This document shows positions 28,458 through 37,315 of a stretch of DNA of 49,632 bases, piece by piece. The translations under genes were made by a program, and so were the position numbers. How positions within the stretch are numbered: position 1 is the stretch's first letter; every line of letters begins with the position of its first letter. Below the pieces are notes generated by a model. That model did no database searches. It saw only the letters and a list, made by a program, of their open reading frames with translations, and was not told where the DNA came from. This stretch comes from Bacteroidota bacterium (GTDB lineage Bacteria; Bacteroidota; Rhodothermia; Rhodothermales; Bin80), in contig JAPPNA010000076.1 in assembly GCA_028873925.1 (NCBI GenBank), positions 1 to 49,632 on the forward strand. The letters are read 5' to 3'.

Positions 28458-30056
28458 TTACGGCAAACCCGGTTCAACCAGCAACACCTCCATTTCGCGC
28501 ATTACGACCATAGCTCCGGGAGCGCCGCCTTTGGCCTTGCGCACATACTTGCGCGGGGTCACAATGACCGCCGCGATCGCACTTCCACGGGCTTTGCTGT
28601 GCCACGCGGCTATCGCGGCGGCCTGTTCCACCAGGTGCGCGGGGGGCTTGTCCTGGCGACCCGGCAGGCGCAGCACCGCATGGGCACCGCTGACACCACG
28701 GGCATGGAGCCACAAGTCGAACGGACGGGCGTGCCGCGTGGTGAGCAGTTCACTTTCCTTTGCGTTCCGACCCACCCGGAGTTCATACCCGCCGTCCAGG
28801 TCGTAGCGCCTGAACAGGGTACGGGGGCCCGAGGCTGAAGCCCTCATCGGGGCCAAATCGCGATCCAGTACCTTCAGCTCTTTCATCGTACGAACCGCCT
28901 GTAACCTGCCAAGATTTGCCTGGAGCTGCTTCAGCCTGCGTTCCTCACGGGCCACCCGTGCGTCCAGGTGTTTGCGATGCCGGCGGGCGTTGCGGGCTCG
29001 TTCGTAGTACTTTTCCGCATTCTCCAGCGAGCTCAGCGCGGGGTTCAGCGGGATTTGAACGGGAGTGCCGCCTTGGAAGAGATCCGCCAGCTCCATTCGG
29101 CCGGCACCGGGTGGTTGCGGTGGCGCGGCCATCAGCAGATCACCGTACCGCTGCGACTGCCGATCTTCGACCATCTGCAGTCTGCGCAGTCGGTCCACCG
29201 AGCGGTGGGCCTTCCCCAGTGCGGCCATCAGTGCCTTCCTGCGGGGTTCATAGGCCTCCTGGAACGCCCGCTGCGCCAAGGCCTGCTGCGCATACGCGCG
29301 CACCGCCGTATCCGTGTCGGCAAACTCCTCCGCAGGCGAATCCGCGCGGGTCACCATCGGGCACAGGGCGAGAGCGAGAGGGTTTCGGTAAATGCGCGGG
29401 CAGGGATCCAGGAGGCATCGGTGCAGTTCAGAGGCCGCCTCATACAGGCGCAGGGCACCCTCGCTGCTGTGCGTTTCCCCAGGCTCCACGCCGGATCTGT
29501 GCAGTGCCTCGGCGGCCAACGTACGATCAAAAAAGGGCATAACCGCGGATAGTGCCTTAACCGCTGACATGCCTTGGCGCGTCGCCCACCGCTCCAGGAA
29601 TTGTTGGGGCGACTCCGGCATCGCCGCCGGGCGCGGGTCGGGCGGCGATCCTTTCAGGCGGGTCTGGAATCGTCCGACCGGTGTTCCGTCGGCATCCATC
29701 AGGAATACATTGGCTCGCGGGCCAAAGAGGTACGCCTCCAGTCTCAGGTTGCCCGTCGTGTCAATCTGCAGAATCCGTTCGCCTTCCACGATGCGAACCC
29801 GGGTGATTTCCTGTCCGCTCAGCTGCCTAAACACCGCCCGTTGATTGCGTCGGGCCCGACCGCAACCCGGCTTGACAAAAGCACCCAATAGCGGACCGTG
29901 CGTCAGAAAGGTCAGCGTGCACCACTGCGGGGCCGCACTCAGCGCGACGCTGAGCTCTCCCGCTGCCTGTGTCCAGGCACTGTGTACCACCCGTCCGCTG
30001 AGCAATCCCTGCCATTCGCGCGCCAGTGCATTGAGTACATAATAGCTGTTCAGCAT
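28458..30056 (-). CDS. NFACT-domain protein, RqcH-like ribosome quality-control factor
   Basis: Predicted 532 residues. The NFACT-N domain opens the protein (L-N-A-L-A-R-E-W, then R-L-E-A-Y-L-F-G-P-R-A-N-V-F-L-M), a coiled-coil pair of helices occupies ~300-400 (Y-Y-E-R-A-R-N-A-R-R-H-R-K-H), and the NFACT-R domain closes it (F-D-L-W-L-H-A-R-G-V-S-G-A-H, P-R-K-Y-V-R-K-A-K-G-G-A-P-G-A). This is the order in bacterial RqcH/Rqc2, which binds stalled 50S subunits and adds alanine tails; the family was earlier called fibronectin-binding. Bacteroidota members are generally divergent, so the tailing activity here is an inference. Confidence 0.85.
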   Translation of the reverse strand: MLNSYYVLNALAREWQGLLSGRVVHSAWTQAAGELSVALSAAPQWCTLTFLTHGPLLGAFVKPGCGRARRNQRAVFRQLSGQEITRVRIVEGERILQIDTTGNLRLEAYLFGPRANVFLMDADGTPVGRFQTRLKGSPPDPRPAAMPESPQQFLERWATRQGMSAVKALSAVMPFFDRTLAAEALHRSGVEPGETHSSEGALRLYEAASELHRCLLDPCPRIYRNPLALALCPMVTRADSPAEEFADTDTAVRAYAQQALAQRAFQEAYEPRRKALMAALGKAHRSVDRLRRLQMVEDRQSQRYGDLLMAAPPQPPGAGRMELADLFQGGTPVQIPLNPALSSLENAEKYYERARNARRHRKHLDARVAREERRLKQLQANLGRLQAVRTMKELKVLDRDLAPMRASASGPRTLFRRYDLDGGYELRVGRNAKESELLTTRHARPFDLWLHARGVSGAHAVLRLPGRQDKPPAHLVEQAAAIAAWHSKARGSAIAAVIVTPRKYVRKAKGGAPGAMVVMREMEVLLVEPGLP

Positions 30057-30122
30057 GACGCTGCGCCTGCAGCAGGCGTGAAGCCTTCAAAGCAAATCAG
30101 CTGGCCATCGTGACGCCATGGG

Positions 30123-30215
30123 TTAGCAGCCCAAACCGCCTGCAGCATTCCCGAACAGCCGCGCGGCCTTACCGGATTTGGGATGCACCAAGGCAAAGTC
30201 CGACACTCTCTTCAC
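30123..30215 (-). CDS. Possible 30-residue peptide, unknown
   Basis: A GTG at 30215 preceded at 7-8 bases by GGGAG starts a 30-codon frame (V-K-R-V-S-D-F-A-L-V-H-P-K-S-G-K, ending G-G-L-G-C). It lies in the gap between the outer-membrane protein and NFACT genes, on their strand. The ribosome-binding site is better than most in the window, but the frame is short enough to arise by chance and no family is recognisable. Confidence 0.15.
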   Translation of the reverse strand: MKRVSDFALVHPKSGKAARLFGNAAGGLGC

Positions 30216-30353
30216 CGCTAAGCTCCCGTAATTGACGCTGCACCCTCAGCGGCATCAAACGAACCTATCTAAGACTGTTCCTGCCGGGAAGCTGCCGACA
30301 CATTTGATTCAGTCCGGATCAGAAAGTTTCGGACACCAGTGGTGCTCCCTTAC

Positions 30354-30376
30354 CGGGCCGTATCATGCCCGGCCCG
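30354..30376 (-). terminator. Hairpin downstream of the outer-membrane protein gene
   Basis: A perfect 7-bp GC-rich stem (CGGGCCG with CGGCCCG) encloses a 9-base loop about 95 bases after the gene's stop. There is no run of T after it on the minus strand, so if it terminates transcription it is not a classical intrinsic terminator. Confidence 0.35.
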
Positions 30377-30469
30377 ATTCAGCTCAGCAGACCGCCGCCG
30401 ACAGTTCCGGCAGCACCGAATCCGGATCGCCCACAGTCAGCGGGCACATTCTGCAGGAACTCAGGGCAG

Positions 30470-32782
30470 TCACCACTGCAGCCGGTAGCCAAGCATCAAC
30501 CTGTTAACATCAAAGAGGTCCAGCGTGCTGAATTCAGCAAAGAATCTGGACGTTCCCCATACGTAAAACTCCGTGCCCACCAGCAGATTCAGCACGAGTT
30601 CAAACTCCGAGAAGCTCTTGTCAACAAAAAAGCCTATCCCCGGACCCCCGTAGAAATCCAGAGGTCCCACGCTGCGGATATCCCAGGCGGCGTTGCCCAG
30701 TACGGCGATGGACACCTGATCGGAAATCCCCAGGCCAACCTCCGGCAAAACCCGAAATCCGAGCCTCGAAAAGCGGACATCTCCGCGAACACCCAGCAGG
30801 AACTGGGATTCACCGCCCATGCGAAGACCCAGATGAGGCTGCAGCGCCGCCAAGCGCGGCTTGCCGAACGTACCAAGAATCCCCCGCCGCTCGGTGGTGT
30901 CCGCAGGCGCAGGTACCGTTACCGCCAAATCGCGCTCACGCATCCTGTCCATCTCCCGGGTAATGTGACGCTCCATGCGTGCCTCCATTTGTCTCAGGGT
31001 CTCGGCCAGCTCCGACGCGGTAAAGGCCTCCTGTTCCGGCAGCGCACCGGTGACCCGACTTACGATCTCTTCAACCTGCTCCGGGGTAAGCAAGCGGACC
31101 TGGGCAGCCGAGTCAGCTGGTGCCCCTTCAGGAGTCGGCGACACTTCCCGGGCTGTCGTTTCTTCGTCCGTCACCACGGGAGGTGGCGCGTAGGGTGCCG
31201 CGGCCGGTGAGTCACCGAATCGAATATAAATTTCGCCTGTTTCGGGAACCGGGATCGTTACGGTTTGGCCGGATACGTTACTTCTCGGGCTCACCAGAGC
31301 AACCGTTGAGTCGTCCGTAACGACCTGGATGCGACTTGGGACTGCCGGAGTTCCGTTTGTTGCAGCGACCGCTATCGGTGTCGCACGGTCGGAGGCCAAC
31401 GAGTCCAAACTCGCCCGTACTTGAGCGAGCTCAGCATTTATGGCTTCAACATGTGCCTGAACCTCCGCACGCTCGGCGGCCAACTGATTTTCCAACGGAT
31501 GTCTGCGGCCGCCCATGCTGAATTTGACCCCAAATGTGTACATCAGACTACCGACGATCTGGCCGGGGTCGCTGAAGGTCTCTTCGGCAAAGGTGCTCAT
31601 CAGCACGCTCCGTACGCTGCCGTTAAGCCGCAAGGCAGCACCCAAACCCAAATCGAGCCCCACGCCGCCGGTGGCAAAATTCCGGCCTGCAATCGGGAAT
31701 CCGTATCGGTCAGTGAAGCCGGCCCCCCGGCCCGCATTCATATATCCGACACCCATCAGAACAAACGGCATAATGTCGCGTCCGGGATTGAAGCGGATGT
31801 CCACCTCGCCTCCGAAAAATTCAACCCCACCAAATTCCTCCGGCAGACCCCCTTCAAACACGCTGTCCTGATTCGTATCGCGCCAGTAAAAGCCGCGCAG
31901 GCCGACATTCGGCCCCAAGTCAAAGCCGGCGGAAATCCCGGCCAATACGCTGGATTCTGGAAATCCCAACGCTTCATTGAAGTCAATTTCCCCGTAGAGC
32001 GTCTCCACGGCGAAATGCAGCCCGCGCCGGTACAACCGGGAGGGCTGTGCCCAATTCGCGGAACCTATCACACCACGCTCATTATCGCCGAAGATCAGCT
32101 TCAGCGACGCGGACAGCGTTCGCATGCCTGAGTCCTCCCATCTGTAGAGTCCGTCCCTATGCCCCGTCTGGGGGCTCATGCCGCTTCTCCGCGAAAACAT
32201 GAAGTCGGGATTGGACTGATAGATGTGTTCTGCGGCAGTCACCGACAGACTCACCCGGTCAAACATATTCAGGGCAAAGCCAAGGCCCGCGCTTCCGTAT
32301 ACGGATTCCGTGGATGCCAGCCAGCTGGGCCTAAATTCAAGGATACCTACGCCTGCGGTGACAAAGGGCACGAGTCGGCCGTGCCACGCATCTATGCGCA
32401 GACTGCCGCCATACTGCCGCAAATCTATCTGCCGGGCACCCAACCCGAGTCTGTCCGACCTCCTGCCGGTACCGAAATCTCCGTTCCCGGAACGTGAGAA
32501 ATCTGTTGCAACAGCATCGCCGTAAAAATAATGGCCGCTCACTTCAACCCGATCGCCAAACCGGAGGCCGATGGCCCCACCGAGAACGTCTCCTTCGGAA
32601 AGCCCTGAGTAACCGCTGAAGCTCGCCTGATTGCCGTGTACGGAGAGCGAGTAGCCGACCTGCGCCCAGGCATCGGGACCAACACTGAGTACAGCGCAGA
32701 CGGAAAACGCAAAAACGAGTCGGCATGCAAACCGGGCTGATTCTCTCAACTGCCTGCCGCTCGTATTAGCCAAGAAATGCAT
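30470..32782 (-). CDS. Modular outer-membrane beta-barrel protein with coiled-coil linkers
   Basis: Predicted 770 residues from the ATG at 32782, which gives a signal peptide ending D-A-W-A-Q (~41). Two successive barrel-like modules (about 45-200 and 230-410) share the pattern of a final V-T-A-G-V-G/V-L-M-G-V-G-Y strand. A first coiled coil (~425-455, N-Q-L-A-A-E-R-A-E-V-Q-A-H-V-E), a proline/alanine linker, a second coiled coil (~585-625) and a third barrel module follow, finishing Y-R-L-Q-W with a C-terminal aromatic as in BAM-inserted barrels. I know no single family with this layout. It may anchor or organise the outer membrane. Function unknown. Confidence 0.7.
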   Translation of the reverse strand: MHFLANTSGRQLRESARFACRLVFAFSVCAVLSVGPDAWAQVGYSLSVHGNQASFSGYSGLSEGDVLGGAIGLRFGDRVEVSGHYFYGDAVATDFSRSGNGDFGTGRRSDRLGLGARQIDLRQYGGSLRIDAWHGRLVPFVTAGVGILEFRPSWLASTESVYGSAGLGFALNMFDRVSLSVTAAEHIYQSNPDFMFSRRSGMSPQTGHRDGLYRWEDSGMRTLSASLKLIFGDNERGVIGSANWAQPSRLYRRGLHFAVETLYGEIDFNEALGFPESSVLAGISAGFDLGPNVGLRGFYWRDTNQDSVFEGGLPEEFGGVEFFGGEVDIRFNPGRDIMPFVLMGVGYMNAGRGAGFTDRYGFPIAGRNFATGGVGLDLGLGAALRLNGSVRSVLMSTFAEETFSDPGQIVGSLMYTFGVKFSMGGRRHPLENQLAAERAEVQAHVEAINAELAQVRASLDSLASDRATPIAVAATNGTPAVPSRIQVVTDDSTVALVSPRSNVSGQTVTIPVPETGEIYIRFGDSPAAAPYAPPPVVTDEETTAREVSPTPEGAPADSAAQVRLLTPEQVEEIVSRVTGALPEQEAFTASELAETLRQMEARMERHITREMDRMRERDLAVTVPAPADTTERRGILGTFGKPRLAALQPHLGLRMGGESQFLLGVRGDVRFSRLGFRVLPEVGLGISDQVSIAVLGNAAWDIRSVGPLDFYGGPGIGFFVDKSFSEFELVLNLLVGTEFYVWGTSRFFAEFSTLDLFDVNRLMLGYRLQW

Positions 32783-33061
32783 GATGTCCAGTTGTTGTCC
32801 ATGGGCATTCACCCGGATTCGCCCGCCACCTGCTGAAAATCCCGCTGGTTCCGCATGTGAGGGCACGATGGTGCGTTTACCCCATGCGGCCCCCCGTGAT
32901 CCACACGCCGCTCATCTTCCAAACACCATGGCCACCTGCTGCTGCGAATTCATCCCGTCTCCGCATCCGGGTTGCGCTGTGCGAGTAAATCCCTTATTCT
33001 ATACTCCACATGGTTTGGTGAATCGGAACCCTGTTGGATTTTTGGCAAGAATGCAGACCCC
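32783..33061. other. Divergent intergenic region
   Basis: About 280 bases between the outer-membrane protein gene (minus) and the choice-of-anchor B gene (plus). It should contain promoters for both, but no box close to TAnnTTTG is evident on either strand. No gene seen. Confidence 0.4.
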
Positions 33062-34621
33062 ATGTTGACTCGCGTTTCCTCCCTGTTCTTGCTGGTCGCC
33101 ATCTGGGCGGCCACAACCGCCGCACAGAGCCTGCCTACACTGTCAGGGAGTCGCATCACATGTACCCACGGCAAAGCCGGTATGCACGCTTGTCATGAAA
33201 TCGACATGCTCTCCCGCGTGTCCATGGACGACCTGTATGCCGGTCAGTCCGCGGCGGAACCACTATCCAGAGGCCTTAATGACATATGGGGCTGGACCGA
33301 TCCCGATTCCAGACGGGAATACGCGCTGGTTGGCCGCATGGATGCCGTTGCCTTCGTGGATGTGACCATCCCGACTGAGCCGGTATATCTCGGGTATCTG
33401 CCGAGCCATGATGGTGGGCATTCCTGGTGGCGTGACATGAAGGTGTATAAGGACCACATGTTTGTGGTCGTTGATGGCGGAGGGGTCAATGGCATGCAGG
33501 TGTTTGACCTGACCCGACTGCGCAGTTTTGCCGGCCAGCCGGTCCGATTTGAACAGACCGCCCGTTACGGAGAAATCGAGCAGGCCCACAATGTTGCAAT
33601 TAACGAAGAGACCGGCTTTGCCTATATCGTCGGAACAAGCAGGGGCGGTTGCCCCGGCCTTCATATGGTGGATATCCGAAATCCCCTAGAACCGAAATTC
33701 GCAGGCTGCCACAGTCACAGCAACACTGGTCGAAGCGGTCGCGGCTATACGCATGACACCCAGTGCGTCGTCTACCGCGGCCCGGATACGGACTATTACG
33801 GCAGGGAGATCTGCTTCAGTTCCAATGAAACAGCGCTCAGCATTATGGATGTGACCGACAAATCCGCTGCCTTTGAGCTTGCTGCCGAAGGACACCCGAA
33901 TGTGGCGTACGCGCACCAGGGATGGCTCACCGAGGACCATCGGTACTTTGTGATGAACGATGAGGGGGATGAACGTCAGGGACTCACCGATCGTACCCGC
34001 ATGCTCATCTGGGATGTAACCAAACTCGATGAACCCGTCATAGACACGGAGTTTCTGGGTCAGACGCATACGCCTGACCACAACCTGTACGCGCGCGCCG
34101 GCTATATTTTCGCGTCGAATTATACCAGCGGCCTGCGTGTATTTGACCTCAGTAATCCGAGTGCTCCCGTGGAGGTAGCCTACTTTGACACCCATCCGGC
34201 CACGGATGACTTGAGTTTCAATGGCACTTGGAGCGTCTATCCTTTCTTCGCCAGCGGCACGATAATCGTCAATAGCCATCCGGACGGACTCTTGGTTCTG
34301 GATCCTACCAGCCTGAACCTTACACGGGTTTCGGTAGCGGCAGACCATGAACTTCCCACCGCACTGACGCTCTCGCATGCGTGGCCGAACCCCTTTAATC
34401 CCAGTACCACCCTTGCGGTGTCACTGCCCGAAGCGGCGAACCTTTCGGTCGCAGCCTATGATCTGCTTGGACGCCGTGTGTCCAGTCTTCACAACGGCAC
34501 ACTAGATGCGGGCCGGCACCTGATCGCCTTTGATGCGACTGATCTGCCCGGCGGCACCTATATCATTCAGGCGCGGGCGGGCCAGTCCATGGCTTCCCAA
34601 CGGGTAACGCTGGTCAAGTAA
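33062..34621 (+). CDS. Choice-of-anchor B family protein with T9SS sorting tail
   Basis: Predicted 519 residues from the ATG at 33062, which opens a signal peptide (V-S-S-L-F-L-L-V-A-I-W-A-A-T-T-A-A-Q). Residues ~45-420 are the choice-of-anchor B region: N-D-I-W-G-W-T-D, W-R-D-M-K-V-Y, H-N-V-A-I-N-E-E-T, Y-T-H-D-T-Q-C and T-P-D-H-N-L-Y blocks shared with the larger paralogue at 20546-22837. The last ~85 residues form a T9SS type A sorting domain beginning W-P-N-P-F-N-P-S-T. The family is defined by alternative C-terminal anchors on a common body, which the two copies here illustrate. Extracellular; molecular role unknown. Confidence 0.88.
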   Translation: MLTRVSSLFLLVAIWAATTAAQSLPTLSGSRITCTHGKAGMHACHEIDMLSRVSMDDLYAGQSAAEPLSRGLNDIWGWTDPDSRREYALVGRMDAVAFVDVTIPTEPVYLGYLPSHDGGHSWWRDMKVYKDHMFVVVDGGGVNGMQVFDLTRLRSFAGQPVRFEQTARYGEIEQAHNVAINEETGFAYIVGTSRGGCPGLHMVDIRNPLEPKFAGCHSHSNTGRSGRGYTHDTQCVVYRGPDTDYYGREICFSSNETALSIMDVTDKSAAFELAAEGHPNVAYAHQGWLTEDHRYFVMNDEGDERQGLTDRTRMLIWDVTKLDEPVIDTEFLGQTHTPDHNLYARAGYIFASNYTSGLRVFDLSNPSAPVEVAYFDTHPATDDLSFNGTWSVYPFFASGTIIVNSHPDGLLVLDPTSLNLTRVSVAADHELPTALTLSHAWPNPFNPSTTLAVSLPEAANLSVAAYDLLGRRVSSLHNGTLDAGRHLIAFDATDLPGGTYIIQARAGQSMASQRVTLVK

Positions 34622-34627
34622 TCGGGA

Positions 34628-35236
34628 TTACAACAGCTTGAGTACCGCGAATCCGGCCGCCAGCGCAACGGCGAAGGCCACCGCCAGGATATTGAAGTAG
34701 CGATCGATGAACCGCTTCACGGTAAAGCCAAACTTCCATATCAATCCGCTGACCAGCAGGAAACGGGCGGTACGACTGATGGCGGATGCCAGGACGAACA
34801 GGGGGAAATTAATCGCGAAAGCACCCGCGCTCACGGTGAAAAGTTTGTAGGGAACCGGGGTGAATCCGGCCGTGAAAACAATGATAAACCCCCAGGCCTC
34901 AAACCTTTCGCCCAACTCGTAGTAGACCGATTCGCTGAAGCCCGGGACGACATCAAAAAAGAATCGCGCCAGTGCTGTGAATTCCTCGCCCGACAGCCAG
35001 ACAAAGTGGCCCAGCGCGTAGCCGGTCATGCCCCCCAGAAGCGAGCCGGCGCTGCAGACCAGACCAAACCAGAGCGCCCGGGACCGACGGCCCAGCGCCA
35101 TTGCGATCAGGAGCACATCAGGCGGAACAGGGAAAAACACTGATTCCGCAAAAGCCAGCACGAACAGCGCCAGCAGTCCGTAGGGTGAGTCAGCCCAACT
35201 CAGCACCCAGTCGTAGAGATGCCGCAACCAGCTCAC
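34628..35236 (-). CDS. DedA/YqaA-family (VTT domain) membrane protein
   Basis: Predicted 202 residues starting at a GTG (35236) that overlaps the TGA of the TPR gene as GTGA, so translation is probably coupled. Several hydrophobic helices and the family signature F-T-A-G-F-T-P-V-P-Y-K-L-F-T-V-S-A-G-A-F (re-entrant loop with conserved G-x-x-P-x-P-Y) identify the YqaA branch of the DedA/SNARE-associated (VTT) superfamily. Members are proposed to be lipid flippases or scramblases, some for undecaprenyl phosphate. The N-terminal P-V-P-P-D motif fits the first re-entrant loop. Confidence 0.88.
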   Translation of the reverse strand: MSWLRHLYDWVLSWADSPYGLLALFVLAFAESVFFPVPPDVLLIAMALGRRSRALWFGLVCSAGSLLGGMTGYALGHFVWLSGEEFTALARFFFDVVPGFSESVYYELGERFEAWGFIIVFTAGFTPVPYKLFTVSAGAFAINFPLFVLASAISRTARFLLVSGLIWKFGFTVKRFIDRYFNILAVAFAVALAAGFAVLKLL

Positions 35237-36639
35237 TCTTCAAACTCCAAGCCCGCTACACGGCAGAATTCCGCGTCCTGCGCCAGTTCGGGGCACACTT
35301 CACAGAACCGCGCTTTGTTTTTCGGATCCAGTGCAATCGCACGGCGCAAGGTGGAAATAAATTCGTCCCACCGGTTCAGCGCCAGCAGCGTACCCGCCAA
35401 TTGAAACCAGGCGGTCCCGCAATCTGAAGACAGCTCAATCGCACGCGTGTAGGCCTCCTTAGCTTTACGAAATCGGCCGTCCTCAAACAGAAGGTCTGCG
35501 TAGTCCATCCACGCGTCATGGCTGTCATCCCAAAGGATAGCCGCCTGCCTGAATGACCGGATGGCCTGTGACTTCCAGCCGGCCATGCGTTCGGCCTCGC
35601 CGCGCCGCACCCAGAACTCCGGGCAATCTTCGTCCAGCCGGGTAGCCCGCCGGTGGGCCTCTGCGGACTTGGCGTACTGCCCCTCAAAATACAGTGCAAC
35701 CCCCAACCCGTGCCACCCTTCCGGTGTTTTCGGGGCTGTTTGGGTCGCCATACGGAAGGCAGCAAGACTCTCGGCACCCTTACCTAACTCCGCGTAGGCC
35801 AGCGCCATATTGCAATAGGCAGCCGCCTTCGGTCCATGGGTGTCCAGGATAACCTGATAGCACGCGATGGCCTCATCCAATCGGCCCAATACGGCCAGTG
35901 CATTGCCCTTGTTGTACAAGGCCGGCAGCCAGTTCTCATTAATGATCAGTGCCCACTCGTACGACTCCAACGCCTCTTTGTGGCGGCCCAGAATTACCAG
36001 TTGAGCGGCTCGGTAGAACCAGGCATCGTAGCTGTAGGCATCAATGTCCAGGTGCCGGTCGTAGGCATCTATGCTGGCCTGACTGTCTCCCAACTTCCCG
36101 TAGCAGTACCCGAGCTCACACCATACATCATCGTGATTGGGATCAAGCTCGGCGCATCGCTGCAGCGGGGCCAGGGCCTCCTGACAGTTTTCCTCGCGCA
36201 ACCAGAGGCAGGCAAGATGGAAATGGCCTTCGCTGTTGTGCGGATCAATACTGAGTGCTTCCTCAAAACGGGCCCGTGCCATCTCGGTATCACCCGCGGA
36301 AACCAGTGTGATGCCCACATTGATCAGAGCATCCGGATCAGTAGGATTCAGACTCAGGGCCTCTTGGAAGGCCTCGGACGCTTCCTCCTCCCGGCCAAGG
36401 TTGCTTAGCACGACACCGCGTGACACCCAGACTTCCGACATGAAGGAATGCGTTTCCAGCAGCCGGTCTATGGCCGCCAGCGAATCCTCCAGCCGTCCGT
36501 TTTCAAAAAAGTGATGCGCCAGTGCTTCCAGTGCCTCTGATTCAAAAAAAGCATCAAAGCCGCGGTGCTCAAAGGTTTCGATCCACTTCCTGAGGCGTTC
36601 GGGGTCACGCAGCGGGCCATCAAATTCGTAGTCAAGCAT
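35233..36639 (-). CDS. Tetratricopeptide repeat protein
   Basis: Predicted 468 residues from the ATG at 36639, which has GGGAG 8 bases before it; an in-frame TTG five codons upstream is less likely. Ten or more 34-residue TPR units run through the protein (for example G-R-E-E-E-A-S-E-A-F-Q-E-A-L-S-L-N-P and G-R-L-D-E-A-I-A-C-Y), which should form a superhelical binding scaffold. There is no signal peptide or membrane segment, so it is cytoplasmic. It is the first gene of a pair with the DedA-like gene, preceded by a good promoter candidate at 36695-36725. Partner unknown. Confidence 0.9.
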   Translation of the reverse strand: MLDYEFDGPLRDPERLRKWIETFEHRGFDAFFESEALEALAHHFFENGRLEDSLAAIDRLLETHSFMSEVWVSRGVVLSNLGREEEASEAFQEALSLNPTDPDALINVGITLVSAGDTEMARARFEEALSIDPHNSEGHFHLACLWLREENCQEALAPLQRCAELDPNHDDVWCELGYCYGKLGDSQASIDAYDRHLDIDAYSYDAWFYRAAQLVILGRHKEALESYEWALIINENWLPALYNKGNALAVLGRLDEAIACYQVILDTHGPKAAAYCNMALAYAELGKGAESLAAFRMATQTAPKTPEGWHGLGVALYFEGQYAKSAEAHRRATRLDEDCPEFWVRRGEAERMAGWKSQAIRSFRQAAILWDDSHDAWMDYADLLFEDGRFRKAKEAYTRAIELSSDCGTAWFQLAGTLLALNRWDEFISTLRRAIALDPKNKARFCEVCPELAQDAEFCRVAGLEFEE

Positions 36640-36694
36640 GTGCAGCTCTCCCAACTGGCTTCAGCCGGTTCAACAGGCCATCCTCCATTTACAG

Positions 36695-36725
36695 AAAATA
36701 TAACTCACCGCGGTCCGTTTTCAAA
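36695..36725 (-). promoter_or_regulatory. Bacteroidota-type promoter for the TPR-DedA operon
   Basis: On the minus strand TTTG (36722-36725), a 19-base spacer and TATATTTT (36695-36702) match the TTTG-N19-TAnnTTTG consensus at all but the last base. The site is 56 bases before the ATG. Confidence 0.65.
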
Positions 36726-36752
36726 ATTCCCGTACGGCCTGCTTATACGCCC

Positions 36753-36782
36753 GAATTCGCCGCACGCTTCATGTGCGGATTC
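36753..36782. promoter_or_regulatory. Hairpin in the fur leader
   Basis: An inverted repeat GAAT-tcg-CCGCAC, 7-base loop, GTGCGG-ATTC, lies about 56 bases before the fur ATG. GGGGGAACCCC and CCCGTCGGG follow before the gene, so the leader is likely structured. No riboswitch class matches by eye. Confidence 0.4.
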
Positions 36783-36838
36783 CAGGGGGAACCCCGAGGC
36801 TCCCGTCGGGTAAGGCAGAGGTGTGATCCGGTAGTTCC

Positions 36839-37315
36839 ATGCCCACGCTTTCATCCGAAGACCGCCAAGAAGTCCACCGGCGATTTCGCGAATTCATAAA
36901 GGAGCGAGGCCTCAGGCAGACCCCGGAACGGTTCCTGGTTCTGGATGCCGTATACGAGGCGGCCCGCCACTTGGATGCTGATGAGCTGTTTATTCACCTG
37001 AAGAAGGCACGGCGTTCCATAAGCCGGGGCACGGTATACAATACGCTCAACCTGCTGATGGAGTGTGACCTGGTGATCCGGCATAAATTCGGCCAAAGTC
37101 CGGCTAAGTACGAAGCGGCCTATCGCTACTGGCAGCATGACCACCTGATCTGTCTGGACTGCCATCATGTGATGGAATTCTGCGACCCCCGCATCCAGAG
37201 CATCCAGGAGATGGTTGGTGATATCTACCGCTTTGATATCAAGAGTCACGCGCTGCACCTCTATGGGCACTGCCAGCGCGAGGACTGTCAGAATCGGATG
37301 GCTGCTATGGCCTGA
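36839..37315 (+). CDS. fur: Fur-family transcriptional regulator
   Basis: Predicted 158 residues. The winged helix is in the N-terminal half (R-Q-T-P-E-R-F-L-V-L-D-A-V then S-R-G-T-V-Y-N-T-L-N-L-L, the recognition helix). The C-terminal half has the metal and dimerisation features: H-D-H-L-I-C-L-D-C-H-H-V-M-E-F with a C-x2-C and a second pair, G-H-C-Q-R-E-D-C-Q, for the structural zinc. This suits a metal-sensing repressor for iron, zinc or peroxide; the subtype is uncertain. It is a stand-alone gene divergent from the TPR gene, behind a structured leader. Confidence 0.85.
   Translation: MPTLSSEDRQEVHRRFREFIKERGLRQTPERFLVLDAVYEAARHLDADELFIHLKKARRSISRGTVYNTLNLLMECDLVIRHKFGQSPAKYEAAYRYWQHDHLICLDCHHVMEFCDPRIQSIQEMVGDIYRFDIKSHALHLYGHCQREDCQNRMAAMA

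Larger units (their letters stand above)
30057..30469. other. Intergenic region between the outer-membrane protein and NFACT genes
   Basis: About 410 bases downstream of the outer-membrane protein gene. It holds a 7-bp perfect hairpin (30354-30376) and a small frame at 30123-30215, listed separately. No promoter with a good TAnnTTTG box was seen for the NFACT gene. Confidence 0.4.

Noticed and set aside
36753-36782. Group II intron domain V
   Set aside because: The hairpin lacks the catalytic triad position and GNRA loop of domain V, and there is no intron-encoded protein nearby.
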